Of a DNA stretch of 64,000 bases, positions 12,556 through 24,394 are shown piece by piece. The translations under genes and the position numbers were made by a program. A model generated the notes under the pieces. The model did not search any database, was not told the origin of the DNA, and worked only from the letters and a program-made list of their open reading frames with translations. Position 1 is the first letter of the stretch, and every line of letters begins with the position of its first letter. Location: positions 15,414,946 to 15,478,945 of the forward strand of contig NW_004624734.1 in the NCBI RefSeq assembly GCF_000247695.1, given 5' to 3'. This DNA comes from Heterocephalus glaber (Eukaryota; Chordata; Mammalia; Rodentia; Bathyergidae).

Positions 12556-13479
12556 ACCACTAAGATGTACTAAATAGAAAGAGGAATCAGTGAATGGGTG
12601 TTGTAAAGTTCTTTTTGGAAGAATGAAAAACACACAGAGTGCTTGATAACTGACAACATATCTGAAAAGGCTAAAACCCAAGTCTCTGTGGAGAGTGATG
12701 TCAACATCACTGGAAGGATTAAAATTTTAAAGTCCTCTAGGAGATGAGGAGGTACTTCAGGCAATTAACATTGGGTGACCTAAAGTACTCCTCACCTTAT
12801 TCCCTTTTCCTCCCAGTCATTTACCTTTCCCAAGGGAAAGTGTCTTCTAAAAAACTCAACACTAGACCTTTCAGATTTATGGATATAATCAAAACAGGTG
12901 TTGGGTCCACACTAAAAGGATGATTTATTAAGAACAGTTCATATGCATTTCTCTTTGTAGCTGTCCATAGTTCCTGTGGCCAGTTTTATACCGTCCTGTA
13001 TGTCTCATACTGGAGTGGGTGGGCTTCCCAAGGAAGATCCAGGATCTCCCCATACAGAAGCCCAACAGTTAATAATTCCTGCACATGGACAAAGAAATCC
13101 GTCTCACAAAATACGAAAAAGAAAAAAAAAAAAAACACAGCCATCATGAAAATGGGACCTCACAGGAAAGACAGAGTTCAGGGTGCAAAAGGACAAAATT
13201 CCATTAAACTGAACTGGTATCCTGAGATATAAAACAAAATATATTGTTATGATCATTTTCATTTAATTAAGAAAGGATCTATTAACCTCTTTGTCAAATG
13301 GTGTCTCATAGTGTGGTTATAAATATGTGTAGCATACTTAGAAATATCAGGCCCATCATAAATGTTATGTGTTAACTATAATATTTAAATTAAGCAATAT
13401 TAAGAGTTATATATTTATAACTACTTCATAACTCTTCAAGAATATAGATTATATTCAAATTAAATGAACATTACTACAT
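12556..13479. other. Unique DNA, no gene seen
   Basis: No recognised element. There is an A-rich run near 13116-13135. The segment 12960-13200 is GC-richer and might be a decayed repeat, but I cannot assign it. Confidence 0.4.
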
Positions 13480-13668
13480 GAAAATGGAATTCAAAAAGGA
13501 ATTCCATTTATAATAAAATCAAAATCATAAAATATTTAGTAATAAATTTATAAAAATAAGTACAGGATTTGTATATTGAAAACCAAACTAGATTGTTGAA
13601 AGAAATTAAAGAATGAAAGATTTAAGAAAATTAATGGAAAAAAGATTCTCATATTCATGGATTGGAAG
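13480..13668 (+). pseudogene. L1 ORF2 fragment (degenerate)
   Basis: The order 'attccattta taataaaat', 'aaatatttagtaataaattt', 'gaaagaaattaaagaa' and 'catattcatggattggaag' follows the L1 ORF2 region downstream of the reverse-transcriptase core (usual motif: 'tatgaggaaaactacaaaa ... ttccatgttcatggatagga'). All frames carry stops. It ends exactly where the antisense MaLR LTR begins. Confidence 0.68.
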
Positions 13669-13965
13669 GTCTGTGGGAAAAATATCATGCTGGAAGGATA
13701 TAGTGGAGCAAAGATGTTCAGTTCATGGCTTCTGGGAAGCAGAACAGGGAACAATGCCAAAGAGGAAGGGAAAGGGACCAGGCAGAAACCCCAACGCCAT
13801 ACTTTCATGACCTTCCTAGACATCCAGAAGTGTGTCCCACAAGGCCCAGGTGGGGTCCAAAAGTTAATCATCAAGTTGATGCTCCATCCTAACCACCACA
13901 CCATCATGTTTACATATCTCATGAACGGTAAGAAGGAACCAATTCCTGTTCTTGTTATACACTGA
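13669..13965 (-). mobile_element. MaLR (MT/ORR1-type) LTR fragment, antisense
   Basis: Read on the + strand it runs 'atcatgctggaaggatatag tggagcaaag', 'ttcatggcttctgggaagcag', a purine-rich stretch, 'tcatgaccttcctaga', and then 'caccatcatgtttacatat'. This is the reverse complement of the LTR portion that encodes CTGCTTTCC...GCCATGATG in rodent MaLRs, and it parallels the antisense copies at 40.87 and 45.58 kb. The LTR end nearest the L1 side is missing. The three overlapping open frames of 65-157 codons here have no coding meaning. Confidence 0.7.
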
Positions 13966-15074
13966 CATATAAATGCATTGAAGTGTATTATTTTCACCAA
14001 CATATTATCATTTTCTTTCATTCAATTTCAATACACATCACACAAACTAGAAATCAATAAGACAGAAACCAATCACTTGCTCCAAGAATACATTAAAATA
14101 TAAGTATGCCTGAGGAATCTCAAGCGACTTCCTAAAATGCAAAAAACACATCTAATATTTACTACTTTCTTTTTGTATTTATTGTCTTATTAATTTTTGT
14201 ACTATTATGAAGTTGGTATAATATGATTTATTAGTACAGTCTCAGGCTGCTTGTTTTCCATGATTTCATTATCTTTGTTCTGAATTATGACTTTATTCAT
14301 TATTTTTCTACCATTTCAATAAACAATTAGATTTGCTTCATTGAAAGTCTGTGGGATCATTCATTCCAAGTGAGTTCTTTAAAGAATTCTATATGGGTTC
14401 ATTATCCTACAATTATAGTATTAACTTTCTTTCTTCTTTTATAAACCAAGATTTTTTTTAAAAAATCACATGATGTCTACAATAGGTGTTATTTATTACT
14501 TTCAGATTTGAAAAAGCATTTGGGTTTCTTTGGCTATTTCTCAATCTAAATAATTGTTCTATAAACTGAAAAGATTAATATGGAAAAATAATGACTTCAG
14601 ATAAGTAACCAGGTAAAATACAAATTTAAATAAATACAATGTTGCATGTGGCATTCTTTCTTTTCTTCCTCTTCCTCCTCCTCCTGCTTCTTATTGTCCT
14701 TCTTCAATTTTATGTTCAAATCAGGTAAAATAAGGACAGACTTCATGGTGAAATCATTGCTAAAAATTCTTCTCATGCCACACTCTCGCTCTGCCCTTCA
14801 GATTTTCCTCAAAGGAATGTATTGTGATGCTTTTCATAAAACACAGGCAGTGTGATCAGATGCTGACTCTGTTGTGAGGTCTTACACGTCCTTGCAGTGT
14901 ATTGCCAAACATGACACCAGGAAATCATCACAGCAGCCTCTTCTAAGACAGCTCAGGTGCTATTTACCCTTCAGATTCAGTAATTCATCTGACTTTCAAT
15001 GAAAAAAAAACACAGTCCAACGAAGAATCCAATGTGCTTGAAATATACTCAGGGGAATATTCTTTTACCTGGTC
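13966..15074. other. AT-rich DNA with a short CT tract
   Basis: The first part may continue the old L1 (a 'cacaaactagaaatcaata' phrase occurs near 14040), but the match is too short to annotate. No exon, SINE or LTR seen elsewhere in the stretch. Confidence 0.4.
14655..14694. repeat. Polypyrimidine tract
   Basis: An interrupted TTC/CCT run of about 40 bp with no retroelement body beside it. Confidence 0.8.
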
Positions 15075-15290
15075 TATACCATTTAACACAAACACTTTCA
15101 TAGTACTTGTCATGTGCCAGCCACTGATCTAATTGTTTCACAAATCTTTACTCAAATACTTCACAAAATGGATCTGGAAGATCAATATTAGTATTACCAT
15201 AATATTTAATAATGGCAAATAAGAAGAAGGCCCATAGGTGAGGTACACAGCTAGAAAGTGGCAGAATCATAATGGTTCATGGCCTCTAGA
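15075..15290 (+). mobile_element. MIR/L2-type relic
   Basis: The phrase 'cttgtcatgtgccagccact' followed by a 'ttactcaaatacttcac' stretch, a poorly kept 'gaagaaggcccataggtgag' and finally 'cacagctagaaagtggcaga' matches the conserved order of the ancient MIR/L2 3' segment ('tatgtgccaggcact ... aggtcacacagctagtaagtggcag'). Confidence 0.7.
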
Positions 15291-16760
15291 TGGACACCCA
15301 CGTGCCTTTGCTAGGGAGTGCTGGAGCTGTCTCTAAGAGAACTGTGAAAATATATAATCTGCCTACTTGGAAATGAATTAATTTTCATAGGAGATAAGCA
15401 AGAACTGAAGACATCATCTCATATCTTTATACTAGGCATACGCACATTTTCCAGGTTTCTCAGACAAGAATATCTTTATCTCTGACACAGTAAACTGAGC
15501 ATTTCCAGGCCCTTCCCTGGGTTCAACAGTGATTATGTTATCAAGAAGCAAAATTCTGTGAAAGACTTTTCTCTTGAATAATTTTATCATAAGCATAAAG
15601 ATACTAGAGAATGAAAGAAACAGGCAGGAATATCATGAAATCTAAACATAGCTCAATTAGTCCATCCTTTGGTTTGATATATTTATATACTCCTGCAAAA
15701 ATGGTCCCTTTTAGACTCAGATCCTCAAATGTAGTAACTATTTATGAATATGTTTGTCCTAAGGATACAACAAAATGACTAATGAATAACATAAATTAAC
15801 GAATGTTTAATGATGAATTAATTAATACATGGGAGGAAGGGAGAAAAGACTGGAGGAAGAGAGGGAGGGTGGCAGGGAGGGAAAGTAAAAGGAAGAGGGG
15901 AGAGACAGTTACCATTCAATGAAAGGGTGTGTTTCTTATCAAATCCCAAATTGAACAGAGTAGTCATTTCCCCATTTGCTTTTAGAATTTTTAAAGAATT
16001 CCTTTTAATGCTATTAAACCTTTCAAATTCACAACTCACCACATAGGTATTTACACTCTCATAATTTTAATCTCAGATTCTTGTAAAGATTGAGCCCCCT
16101 CAAAAACATTTTAGCTTTACTTCATGCATATTAGTGGCATAGAATTTCCTGTTTCAATGTTTCCTAAATTGGAATGTCTTTCTATTAACTGTGGTGGGAA
16201 TTGTTCAACAGTAATAGAGCATGGACTGCATCCACTGTTTCACTCTAGGAAGAAGAGAGAGATGAATTCTTGATGCTCTATGTTTTTCCCTCTCAGAAAA
16301 AAAAATAAATAAAAAAGATAAGAAGACACCTCCAGAAAAAAATAGGAGCAAGAAGATATAAGAGTTTTCACCCTTCACAGTCCTCACAAATGTGTAAATG
16401 AGGCACTTGATTTGTGGTCTCAATGTTTGGATCTGATTATTCCCTATATTTGCAGCCTAAGGTATCATTGCTCACTGACTAACCTCAGCATAACCGCACT
16501 GCCCCAGCTGCCTGAACACTCAGCAGAATGCAGAGTCCATCCACTGGGTCTGCCACGGAGATGTGCAAAATATGCAATGCTCTTAAAGAAATAATTATTC
16601 CATCACTTAGTGCATTATTTTTCTTACTGTTGTGCAATATCTGTCAGCCTAAAATATTAATTTACAACTTGGTGTGATCCCCTGTCATTTGGGATTTGCT
16701 TATACCAAAAACTAGCGCTTGTGAAGCTTAGCATGTGGTCGTTTAGATTATATGGAGCCT
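15291..16760. other. Unique DNA with a GA-rich tract
   Basis: Outside the GA-rich tract at 15830-15902 I see no repeat. The piece at 16410-16590 is GC-richer and holds a 60-codon open frame with no recognisable product. Confidence 0.4.
15830..15902. repeat. GA-rich purine tract
   Basis: About 70 bp of GGGA/GGAA-like units in an imperfect array. No flanking retroelement recognised. Confidence 0.75.
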
Positions 16761-16820
16761 ACACACATGTAAGCACACTCACACACACACACTGTACACA
16801 CACTCACACACACACACATC
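16761..16820. repeat. (CA)n microsatellite, interrupted
   Basis: Several short CA runs are separated by CTCAC and TGTACA interruptions, an old and degraded dinucleotide repeat. Confidence 0.92.
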
Positions 16821-18399
16821 ATATATTTGTGCCACACCATCAGGTGCACTTAGCCAAAGTATCATACTAATAACTGAGAGGTAACCAAACAGCTTGGCAT
16901 TTCTCCTTTTCTAATAACAAAAACACTTGCCCTTTTATTGAACATTATTGACTGATAGTTTGTGAACCTCCTTGCAACTGGACTTTTTTCTTTTTATTAT
17001 TTCTTCTCTTTCTGAAGTGTGTGGTCAAGTTCTTGGCACTTCTCTCAGGTCAATTTCTGCTTGCACCTACCAAGTTATTTGAGGAAGAAAAAAGACTGCA
17101 GAGCTATGGAATCCTAGTTAATGATCCATGAGTAGGTGTTTTGAAATAAACTCAGTGTTTCTCTACATCTCCAATGGTCTTTTTATCTCAACTATGACAT
17201 CAATATATATCTACTTAGATTATGTTAAAATTATCATATTTTGATACTCATATCATTGCATTATAATTAGTATTAATGGGTATCTGTTAATTATTACAAT
17301 ATGATTTCATTTATATCAAAGTATATTTACTATGCAAAAATTAGAAAATACTCAAAAGTATCTGGAACTTTAGACAAAGTTCAATTGTTCCATACCAATG
17401 ATAATCACTTTAAAGGCTAGTGAAAAATGTCATTAAACTTATTCATTCCTCCTTTTCTCTTTCTGTCTCCTACTTTCTAAATGTCCTATATTAGAGAATG
17501 AGTTGATCAGTGAGCATGTAATTGTGGGCTGGACAGACACAGTTTGGCCTGCAAGTAGCTTGCTGTCTAATGAGCCTGATTTACTGAGAAGAAACTACAT
17601 AACTGCCCAGGAATGTGCTGTCAAACTAATTCTCTTTTGAGCAAAGTCAGATAATCAAGAACAGAAATCATGCTAAGGGAGAGTTCTGGAGACATTCTTC
17701 ACACTATTCTGTTGGCATGAGCATCTCAGGGCCCCAACAGTCAGAAAATAACATCATAGATGCCATGGAGTGAAGAACCGAGTGTCAGACGCTTTCTTCA
17801 TTATCTGTTAACATAAGCAAGGTTCACCTTACCACTGTCATGCATGTCACTGTGGGAATAACTACTGTATTTTACTAGGAAGTCAGCCTCTGGGCAGAAA
17901 TGAGAAGAAAAGGAAAGATGTCAGAATGGTGGCTTCATTACTTACTAGCTTGGCTTCTCTTTGACCTTCAGAATTCTTCAGAGTGCTTAGGGTAATGGCT
18001 CTCTGAGGCCTGCGAGAGGAGATTCTTTAAAATGTCTCTAGTCAAGTATCATGAGAAGGAGGGAAGGGGCTGGATGAATGATCTTGCAAAGACAACTGGG
18101 TGATCATTTGTCACAGCAGCTTCAAGCCTAAGCCTAACCTGACATTTGACATGAACAAGCACTGTGGCAGCTTTAGAACTTGGCATTGGAAACCATAAAT
18201 TGTTTCCAAAATATAAGAGTAAGTTTATCAAAGTCATCTTAAATAAGTCCCACCCTAGATGCCCATAGAGAAACACAGTGTTCAGGTCAGTTATAGGAAT
18301 AAAGTAATTAAGAAAATCGTGCTAAAGTGTATTTTGTTGGTTAACTCGGATGAAACTAATATCTATGTGATGTAGTATATAAGATTTTATACAAAGATT
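16821..18399. other. Unique AT-rich DNA, no gene seen
   Basis: No interspersed repeat that I can name with confidence. Open frames are short and without features. Confidence 0.45.
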
Positions 18400-18600
18400 G
18401 CCATTTATGAAACATTCACTTAATGGCATATTGTTTGATATTCATTATCATATTAAACCTCTCAACAGCTCTATACAATAGGTGCTGTATTCTTCTTTTA
18501 TAGATATGAAAGGGCAAATAGTTTTGTCACCAAATAGAGATAAAAGCTCAAAGACCTGGGATGAGAACTCACATGAGTCTATTCCAGGGTCTGATTTCTT
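18400..18600 (+). mobile_element. MIR/L2-type relic
   Basis: The order is 'catattaaacctctcaacag', 'acaataggtgctgtattctt', 'tatagatatgaaagggcaaa' and then 'ttgtcaccaaatagagataa'. It parallels the MIR/L2 tail (AATCCTCACAACAACCCTATGAGG ... ACAGATGAGGAAACTGAGG). The 93-codon open frame starting in it is a repeat artefact. Confidence 0.62.
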
Positions 18601-19071
18601 ATTATTTTATGGAATTGCCTCTCCAAAGAGATATTTAAGAGATGGTTTCTTCAGCAAGGATGTAACAGAAATAGGACCTGTAACTGATTGTAAATTACAT
18701 ATGTATCATGTGACTATCTCTGTGGACAAAAACTATGAATTAAGAAAAAGCATTATGGAATAGTGCCCGCACTGAAAGAATGTTTCTTAAAACTTAGAAA
18801 TAAGGAGATGTTAAACATCATTTAAAACAAAAGCAATAACATCAACCTTCATTTTATGAATGGGGCTTTAGTTTCAGGAATTAAACAAGCAAGTAACTGA
18901 CTCTAAGTCATCTGGCTCCTTGTAATGAAACCAAGGTCGGAAACTGGTAGTAAGACTGTGGTGGTAGAGGTGATGATACTCAGCAGCATCACTGGTGTGT
19001 GGCAATGCTCAAGGGTTTGCAGTCAAAAAGGTTTAGTATTTTGTAGCTGTTAGCATGAAATTCTTAACAAG
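18601..19071. other. Mostly unique DNA, possible second MIR/L2 relic
   Basis: The piece at 18810-18950 has 'cattttatgaatggggcttt' and 'caagtaactgactctaagtc' spaced as in an ancient MIR/L2 tail, but the match is weak. Nothing else is recognised. Confidence 0.35.
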
Positions 19072-19690
19072 TTGTCTTTGAATCAAAGCTTTGTAAGTGA
19101 AGCCCTGAGGGACAACATAGTATGTGCTGGGGCTGGTTACACTTACCTTCTTGAGAAGATCCTGCTGATCCCACACCTGCTTGGAGTGGCATCTCCTTGC
19201 CTGCTGCCACTATGGGACCCTGGGAATCCACCACTTGTTCTCCCCAGACATCTACCCAGATCCTCTTCCTGCTGGTCTATCCCAGCAGGGAGCTAGCTGA
19301 GCACATGAGGTGGATCAAGGACAGGTGTGTATTCCATGCACTGTTGCCGGCTAGGGCACGGGGCAGGCAGAGCCACATTGTCCTCTATGGATAACAAGGC
19401 AAGGACAGTTCTCTCATCCACTCTATAGCACTCTACCTGTTCTAAGGAAGAAATTGGAATCTCCTGAGTTTCCTTGTCTACCATGGATTAGGACAGCAGT
19501 CCTAAGGAAGAGAAGATCTGACTCACTCGTTTCTCATGGGTCTGCACTGCCAGGAAAGGGAGACCTGGGAGGAGGTGAGCTATGCCTTCCTACTAATGAG
19601 GCAGATCCCTCAGGCATCTGTAAGGTTTTATACTTTTCAGGTGATTATTACTGTGCCTCAGACTGCATGGAACTATTTAGAAAATAAATA
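19072..19690. other. GC-richer unassigned block
   Basis: About 600 bp with much higher GC than its flanks, carrying several overlapping short open frames (62-77 codons) on both strands. I find no domain and no LTR ends. A GATTATTACTGTGCC stretch near 19643 reads DYYCA in one frame, the tail motif of immunoglobulin-type V domains, but no upstream Cys/Trp framework and no recombination signal follow, so it is probably chance. An old LTR or a decayed gene fragment are both possible. Confidence 0.3.
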
Positions 19691-19824
19691 ACAAACAACA
19701 CTATGTGTCATCAGAAAGACACAAAATTTGAAAAATAAAACAAAACAGTTTTTTATTTTAGAAATGAACAGACCATGCTCTTTTCACACTGGACTGGTAA
19801 GTTCTACGGCTGCCCTGGTTTCTA

Positions 19825-20020
19825 ATTATTGAATGCTTAGTATTGTACTAGACATTGTGCTAAGTACTCTACCTGAACTAAGCCATTTAATCATTATAAC
19901 AACTCCAGGACTAAGACAGTTATTAACCAAATTTTATGAATGACGAGACCAGGGCTTAGAAGGATTGAGAAAATGTCCCTAAGATTCCATAGCTAGTGAA
20001 CAAAGCCCAGCTTTATTGTG
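19825..20020 (+). mobile_element. MIR3/L2-type relic
   Basis: The classic order is present: TTATTGAATGCTTAG, TAGACATTGTGCTAAGTACT, CATTTAATCATTATAACAACT, a TTTTATGAATGACGAGACCAG stretch, and GAGAAAATGTCCCTAAGATTC before a 'tagctagtgaac' end. This is the ancient 'acttactatgtgccaggcactgtgctaa ...' repeat shared by all mammals. Confidence 0.82.
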
Positions 20021-20512
20021 TGGCATTCATAGTCTATGTGTTTTAATGTCTATGAATTATTGCTTCCACCCTGCTTGGTTTCGGGTACACACCTGTTCCA
20101 TCATGGCAAGTTCTCAGGCTGCAGAATTAAGCCAGTGTGGTGGCCAAGCACACTGTGCAAATAAAATCATAGTGTTTGCAGAGGGAAAAGTCAGGTTTTT
20201 GTCCACAGGAACCTCTAAAAAGAGGTGCTGCCCATTTTTGGCATGAAAATTTATATTTTCTATGCACTTGTAATAGAGAAACTTTGTATGGGCTCAGAAA
20301 TATTTTTGTTGCTTAGTTTAGTTGAGCTTACTTTTATTTCCTTTCTCTTAGAACTACACTTTGATGTCAGTTACTTACCATGGATCCTGAAATTATCAGG
20401 CATAATTTTGAATGATGACATAAGGGATGAAGCTAATAATTCCATCTTTAAACACCAAGCCAGACACCAATACAGACACATAAATACATAGGTATTCTTC
20501 TTCTTTTAGTTT

Positions 20513-20514
<2 letters not shown>
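20021..20514. other. Unique DNA, no gene seen
   Basis: Two overlapping + strand open frames (76 and 88 codons) have no recognisable product or splice context. No repeat recognised before the SINE that begins at 20515. Confidence 0.4.
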
Positions 20515-20557
<43 letters not shown>

Positions 20558-20727
20558 TACTGGGGACTGTACCAGGGCCTTTACACCAAGCTACATCCCC
20601 AGCCCTTTAAAAAAATTTTTTTTTTATGACAAGATTTTGCCAAGTTGTCCAGACTAAGCTGGAAATTGTGATTCATATGCTTCTGCCTCACAGGCAGAAT
20701 TAACAGTCATGTGCCACCCTGACTAGA
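20515..20727 (-). mobile_element. MEN/B1-dID composite SINE with (TG)n tail, antisense
   Basis: On the + strand the order is (TG)21 at 20515-20556, an inverted ID unit at 20557-20608 (TACTGGGGACTGTACC ... GCTACATCCCCAGCCC), an A/T linker, and then an inverted 7SL/B1 unit at about 20625-20727 (ATGACAAGATTTTGCCAAG ... TGCCTCACAGGCAG ... CATGTGCCACC). Read on the minus strand this is B1 then ID then (CA)n: the two-part SINE described from squirrels as MEN (B1-dID). The B1 end also matches primate Alu because both derive from 7SL RNA. The (CA)n grew from the SINE tail. Confidence 0.88.
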
Positions 20728-22149
20728 GATTTTTCTTTGATTGAAGATTGAATGGTTTTCCCACATCTTTGTTAAGAATAAGATCATCGTATTCTCAGGG
20801 AAGGGTGCATCTTCAAATGGATTCTACCAGCAAGTGCAAACATTACAGAAGAGAAAGTCTACTTTAGGGAATCAATCACACATGGAGTAAGACATCCTCA
20901 ACATATTCTTGTTGCTATTTCTTTAAGCCAAGACTGATTCATATCTGCTTCCAACCAAACCATTTCTGTTCTTCACACAAGCCGAGGATGCTTGCAAACA
21001 TCTGCCTTCTCACCTCAGTTACCAAGATCTCCTTTATTTAGGGAAAATGACTGCAACACATGAGCTTCCTTTTCCCACCTCTCTCTCCTTGCAACATGCT
21101 CATTTATGGAGGAGCAGGTTTTAGCCTCTAAATGATCACTTTGTGCCTGGCAGGTGGAGAACAGAGCACCAGGCACATTAATGATTTCTGAGGTGGAGCT
21201 AAGTCCTCAGAGGCTGCTTGCAGAATAGCTAGCAGGAAACTAATGAGTATCCCAGCATGAACCTGAACCATTAAAAAGGGGGTGTTGTGTTGAGGTGGGG
21301 AGAAGAATAAATTAGAGACCTCAACCTCTGTTAAGACTATCAGTGAAGGCACTTAGTGCAGTCTAGAGAAGAAAATTAACCATCCATAATGATTGGGGGT
21401 GTGTATAAATATTTGATTCAATTCCATTTGTAAATACTTTCCAACAGAATGATGTATGGTATCAAAGAGGGCTAGAAGCACAATCTGAACTTGATTTAAT
21501 CATCAGTGAACACAGAGTGGTGAAAGTGACAATCATAGGAATGTGGCTTTGGGCAAGGCATTCTTTTTCTAATGCATATGTAATCGAGGCTAAAGTACTA
21601 GAGTTCTGCTGTGAAGAATGTACACTGTAATTGATGGTTTTAAATACTAGGGATGATCAATTAACAAATTGGCAAGTTAGAAGATATTTATATACCTGCT
21701 AAACTAATTTTGCATTATTAGAGAAAATAAGGAAAAGTATATGTTTATAGTCTTTGGGCTCAGGTATGTAATTGTTAGTCATTCAAGTAAAATAAATACA
21801 GAATAATAATTAAAATGTTAAATAATAAAGCTGATAGAAAAATGTTTTTTGAATAAATCGAGTTTCATTTCTGAAAGACTTAGGACAAAAGATCTTACAA
21901 GGAAAATTTTATTTACATAATTCATAGGAATATAAAGTCAAATATAGTGGGAAACAAAATGAAGCATGAGACATCATTAGCTATTATGGTTTAATTTATT
22001 CTTTAGTTAAATATATTCCTTTCTATCAAATCAGTTAATATTTTCACTTAATAACCTCAAATTTTAAACATATTAGAATATATTTGCAGAACATAATAAA
22101 TACATTCATAATGAGGAATTGGTACATATTTATAACACACCTTGATCTT
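20728..22149. other. Unique DNA, no gene seen
   Basis: Repeat-poor. The segment 21115-21350 is GC-richer with open frames on the minus strand and might be a conserved element or a decayed repeat. The remainder is AT-rich and featureless. Confidence 0.4.
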
Positions 22150-22400
22150 TTTTCTTCCCCTACGTCTTCCCAGCTTCCAAGTTCCCCATGCCCCATCCTC
22201 TTCCCATGCCCACACTCTATTTCCTGCTCTCCTATCTTCTATCTTTTAGTTTGCTCTTTAAATGAAAAAAAAATTACTGTTGGTTTCATATAAGAGAAAC
22301 CATGTGATATTTAATCTTCTGTGTCTGATTTATTTCACTTAGTATTATGGTCTCACATTGCATCCATTTTCCCACAAATGACTCAAAATAACCTTAAACT
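22150..22400 (-). mobile_element. L1 3'-end fragment, antisense
   Basis: A C-rich pyrimidine stretch (the complement of the L1 G-rich 3' UTR) is followed by 'gagaaaccatgtgatattta', 'gtctgatttatttcactta' and 'cattgcatccattttcccac'. Reversed, this is the end of L1 ORF2 and the start of its 3' UTR ('atggatgg...taagtgaaataagccaga...atatcacatggtt'). Both boundaries are approximate. Confidence 0.8.
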
Positions 22401-24394
22401 TAACTTGGGTTTCTATTTCCCAATTGCTCATTTGAGAAATCAATCAAGACTATTACTTACAAATCTACAAGTTTTAACTTGCTATAGTTTTAATATAGGC
22501 TAACACGAAATTATACAGGGCAATTGTCCAATTGTCTAGACCACTTCAAAAAAAAGCCAAAACATTCTTTACAGGAGGTATAAATGTTTACCCTCCACTC
22601 CACTGGCCTTCAGAAGCATGGATCTTGGGAAGTCACTTAATCTGTCTATGCTTTATTTTTATTACCTGTTTTAAAATATAGTAATTGGTAGTCTTGGGCT
22701 GAAATATTATGAAGTATGAGAGAATTTGTACACTGAAAAGTACATTATAATGGGATTCTTTTACAAAGAAAAGGCACCAAACAAGGTAATGCAAAGTCAA
22801 AGAAACCTAACAGATTAACAATTTAAAAAACGAGGTAGCTAGGATTGGAGTACTGATCCCTTCAAAGAGAAGAGTGGGAAATGTTTATTTGGGGGCATTT
22901 AAATGTTGTATACTGGCTATCAGCTTTTGTATGGTAATAAACTAACTCAGAGCACAGTGCCCTTCCCCCAATAGGACGTCTTCCAAAGGCAGATGGATGT
23001 GTCACAGCTCACTTAAAGTCACTCCACGGGATTTCCTTGGTTAGAAATGTCAGACATGCTTCTGTTTTGCTAAGTACTGAAAAAAGAACCAAAAGATTTG
23101 ATACAACAGCTAAAAGATATACTAAATGTAGAGAACTAGATATATAAATATGCACTCAATAATTTCTGGAGCTAGGATAGATGCTCATGGTGCAGAGAAT
23201 AACAAAGGAGGTAATTTCTCTTTTAAATTTCATAATTTGATTCCTCTTAGTTCTGAACATTTCAAGAGCACATTTTCTTCATTTTATGTTTATTTAACTC
23301 TGTTCCTCTAGAAACCATTAATTATGTATTTTTGTATCTACTTATTTTAATTGTGAATAATACTTGTATGTTACATATGTTAGTGATTTTTTTAGATCTA
23401 TTGAAGGGAATCAGCATGTACTTAAATCCATTATTTAGCTAAGGTTTTGGGAGTAAGAAAGAAGAAATGTCCCTATTTTGCTAAATCTTTCACATTACAT
23501 ATTTTAATAGTTTGTTTTATACCAAAAAATTCTTAATTTTTATTTTAATTGGAGGTCTTTAAGCACTAAGTATAATAAATTCTCTATGTTTATTTTGTCA
23601 TCAATATTTATTATTTTATATATTCTATTCATGATTTAAATTTGTATATGTAGGAAATAGCTAGATTTTCTTATTTTGTTTGAGTAATTATAAAATTCTT
23701 GAAAGCCTAGCCAGTGCCCTCAAAAGTACATTTGTATGTGCAGAGCAGATATTGCATTCCAGTTTTAGTTTTAAAATATTATAAGAGCTCAATAAAATGC
23801 AGATTCTTCTTTCTCTTGATCCTTTGGTGCCCATGTCCTTGTGTTAGAAGATTGTGTGAGGTCCACAGGAATGGTGCAATTAACTACACCTTGGTGTGCA
23901 CACCCACTCCCTGATTTTTCAAGCTGTCAGCTTATACTTTGACCTCTGGTAACATGACCTTGCAGTCCTTAGGCAATCCTGTCACAGGTGAATGCAGATA
24001 TCTGTAAGATTAGGTTCAGAAAATTGAATCTTAGATGCGTAAAAGAAAGACCTCACAGTCTGAAAAGAGATTTTTTTAAAAGTAAAAACTGCTAATGCTT
24101 TGAGTGCCAAAAAAAAGGAGATTACATCCCATTCCTGTGAGTTTAACACTTCCTTTTACAATAATAAATTATGCATCAGATCAGCTGCGGTGATTGTGAT
24201 ACATCTAACACAAAACAAGCATTCATCTCTTCAGCTAGAATAGTTTGGTGAGAAACTAGTATATGGTTTCTAGTATACAGAGTGCATGCCAAGAATGAAT
24301 AATAAAATAACAGACAGATTATAAGGCAAATCTATATCTATATCTATATTTATCTAATTTTGAGGTCAACTTCGATGAGAAACACCTAGCATGT
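22401..24394. other. AT-rich DNA with one MIR relic
   Basis: Apart from the MIR at 22605-22760 and a short (ATCTAT)n stretch at about 24330-24355, no named repeat or exon is visible. The AT-rich pyrimidine-biased part at 23220-23680 could be decayed LINE DNA, but I cannot anchor it. Confidence 0.4.
22605..22760 (+). mobile_element. MIR SINE relic
   Basis: A GAAGTCACTTAATCTGTC...GCTTTATTTTTATTACCTG core followed by 'aaaatatagtaattggtag' matches the MIR core ('caagttacttaacctctctgtgcctcagtttcctcatctgtaaaatg'). Confidence 0.65.

Noticed and set aside
12364..12681. 105-codon minus-strand frame with FLSF repeats
   Set aside because: It is the (GAAA)n microsatellite read in reverse.
13548..14021. 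157-codon minus-strand frame as a gene
   Set aside because: It crosses an antisense LTR fragment and an L1 piece; the frame is an accident of repeat sequence.
19454..19687. DYYCA motif as an immunoglobulin or T-cell receptor V segment
   Set aside because: No framework Cys or Trp upstream at the right spacing and no recombination heptamer after it; five residues are too few.
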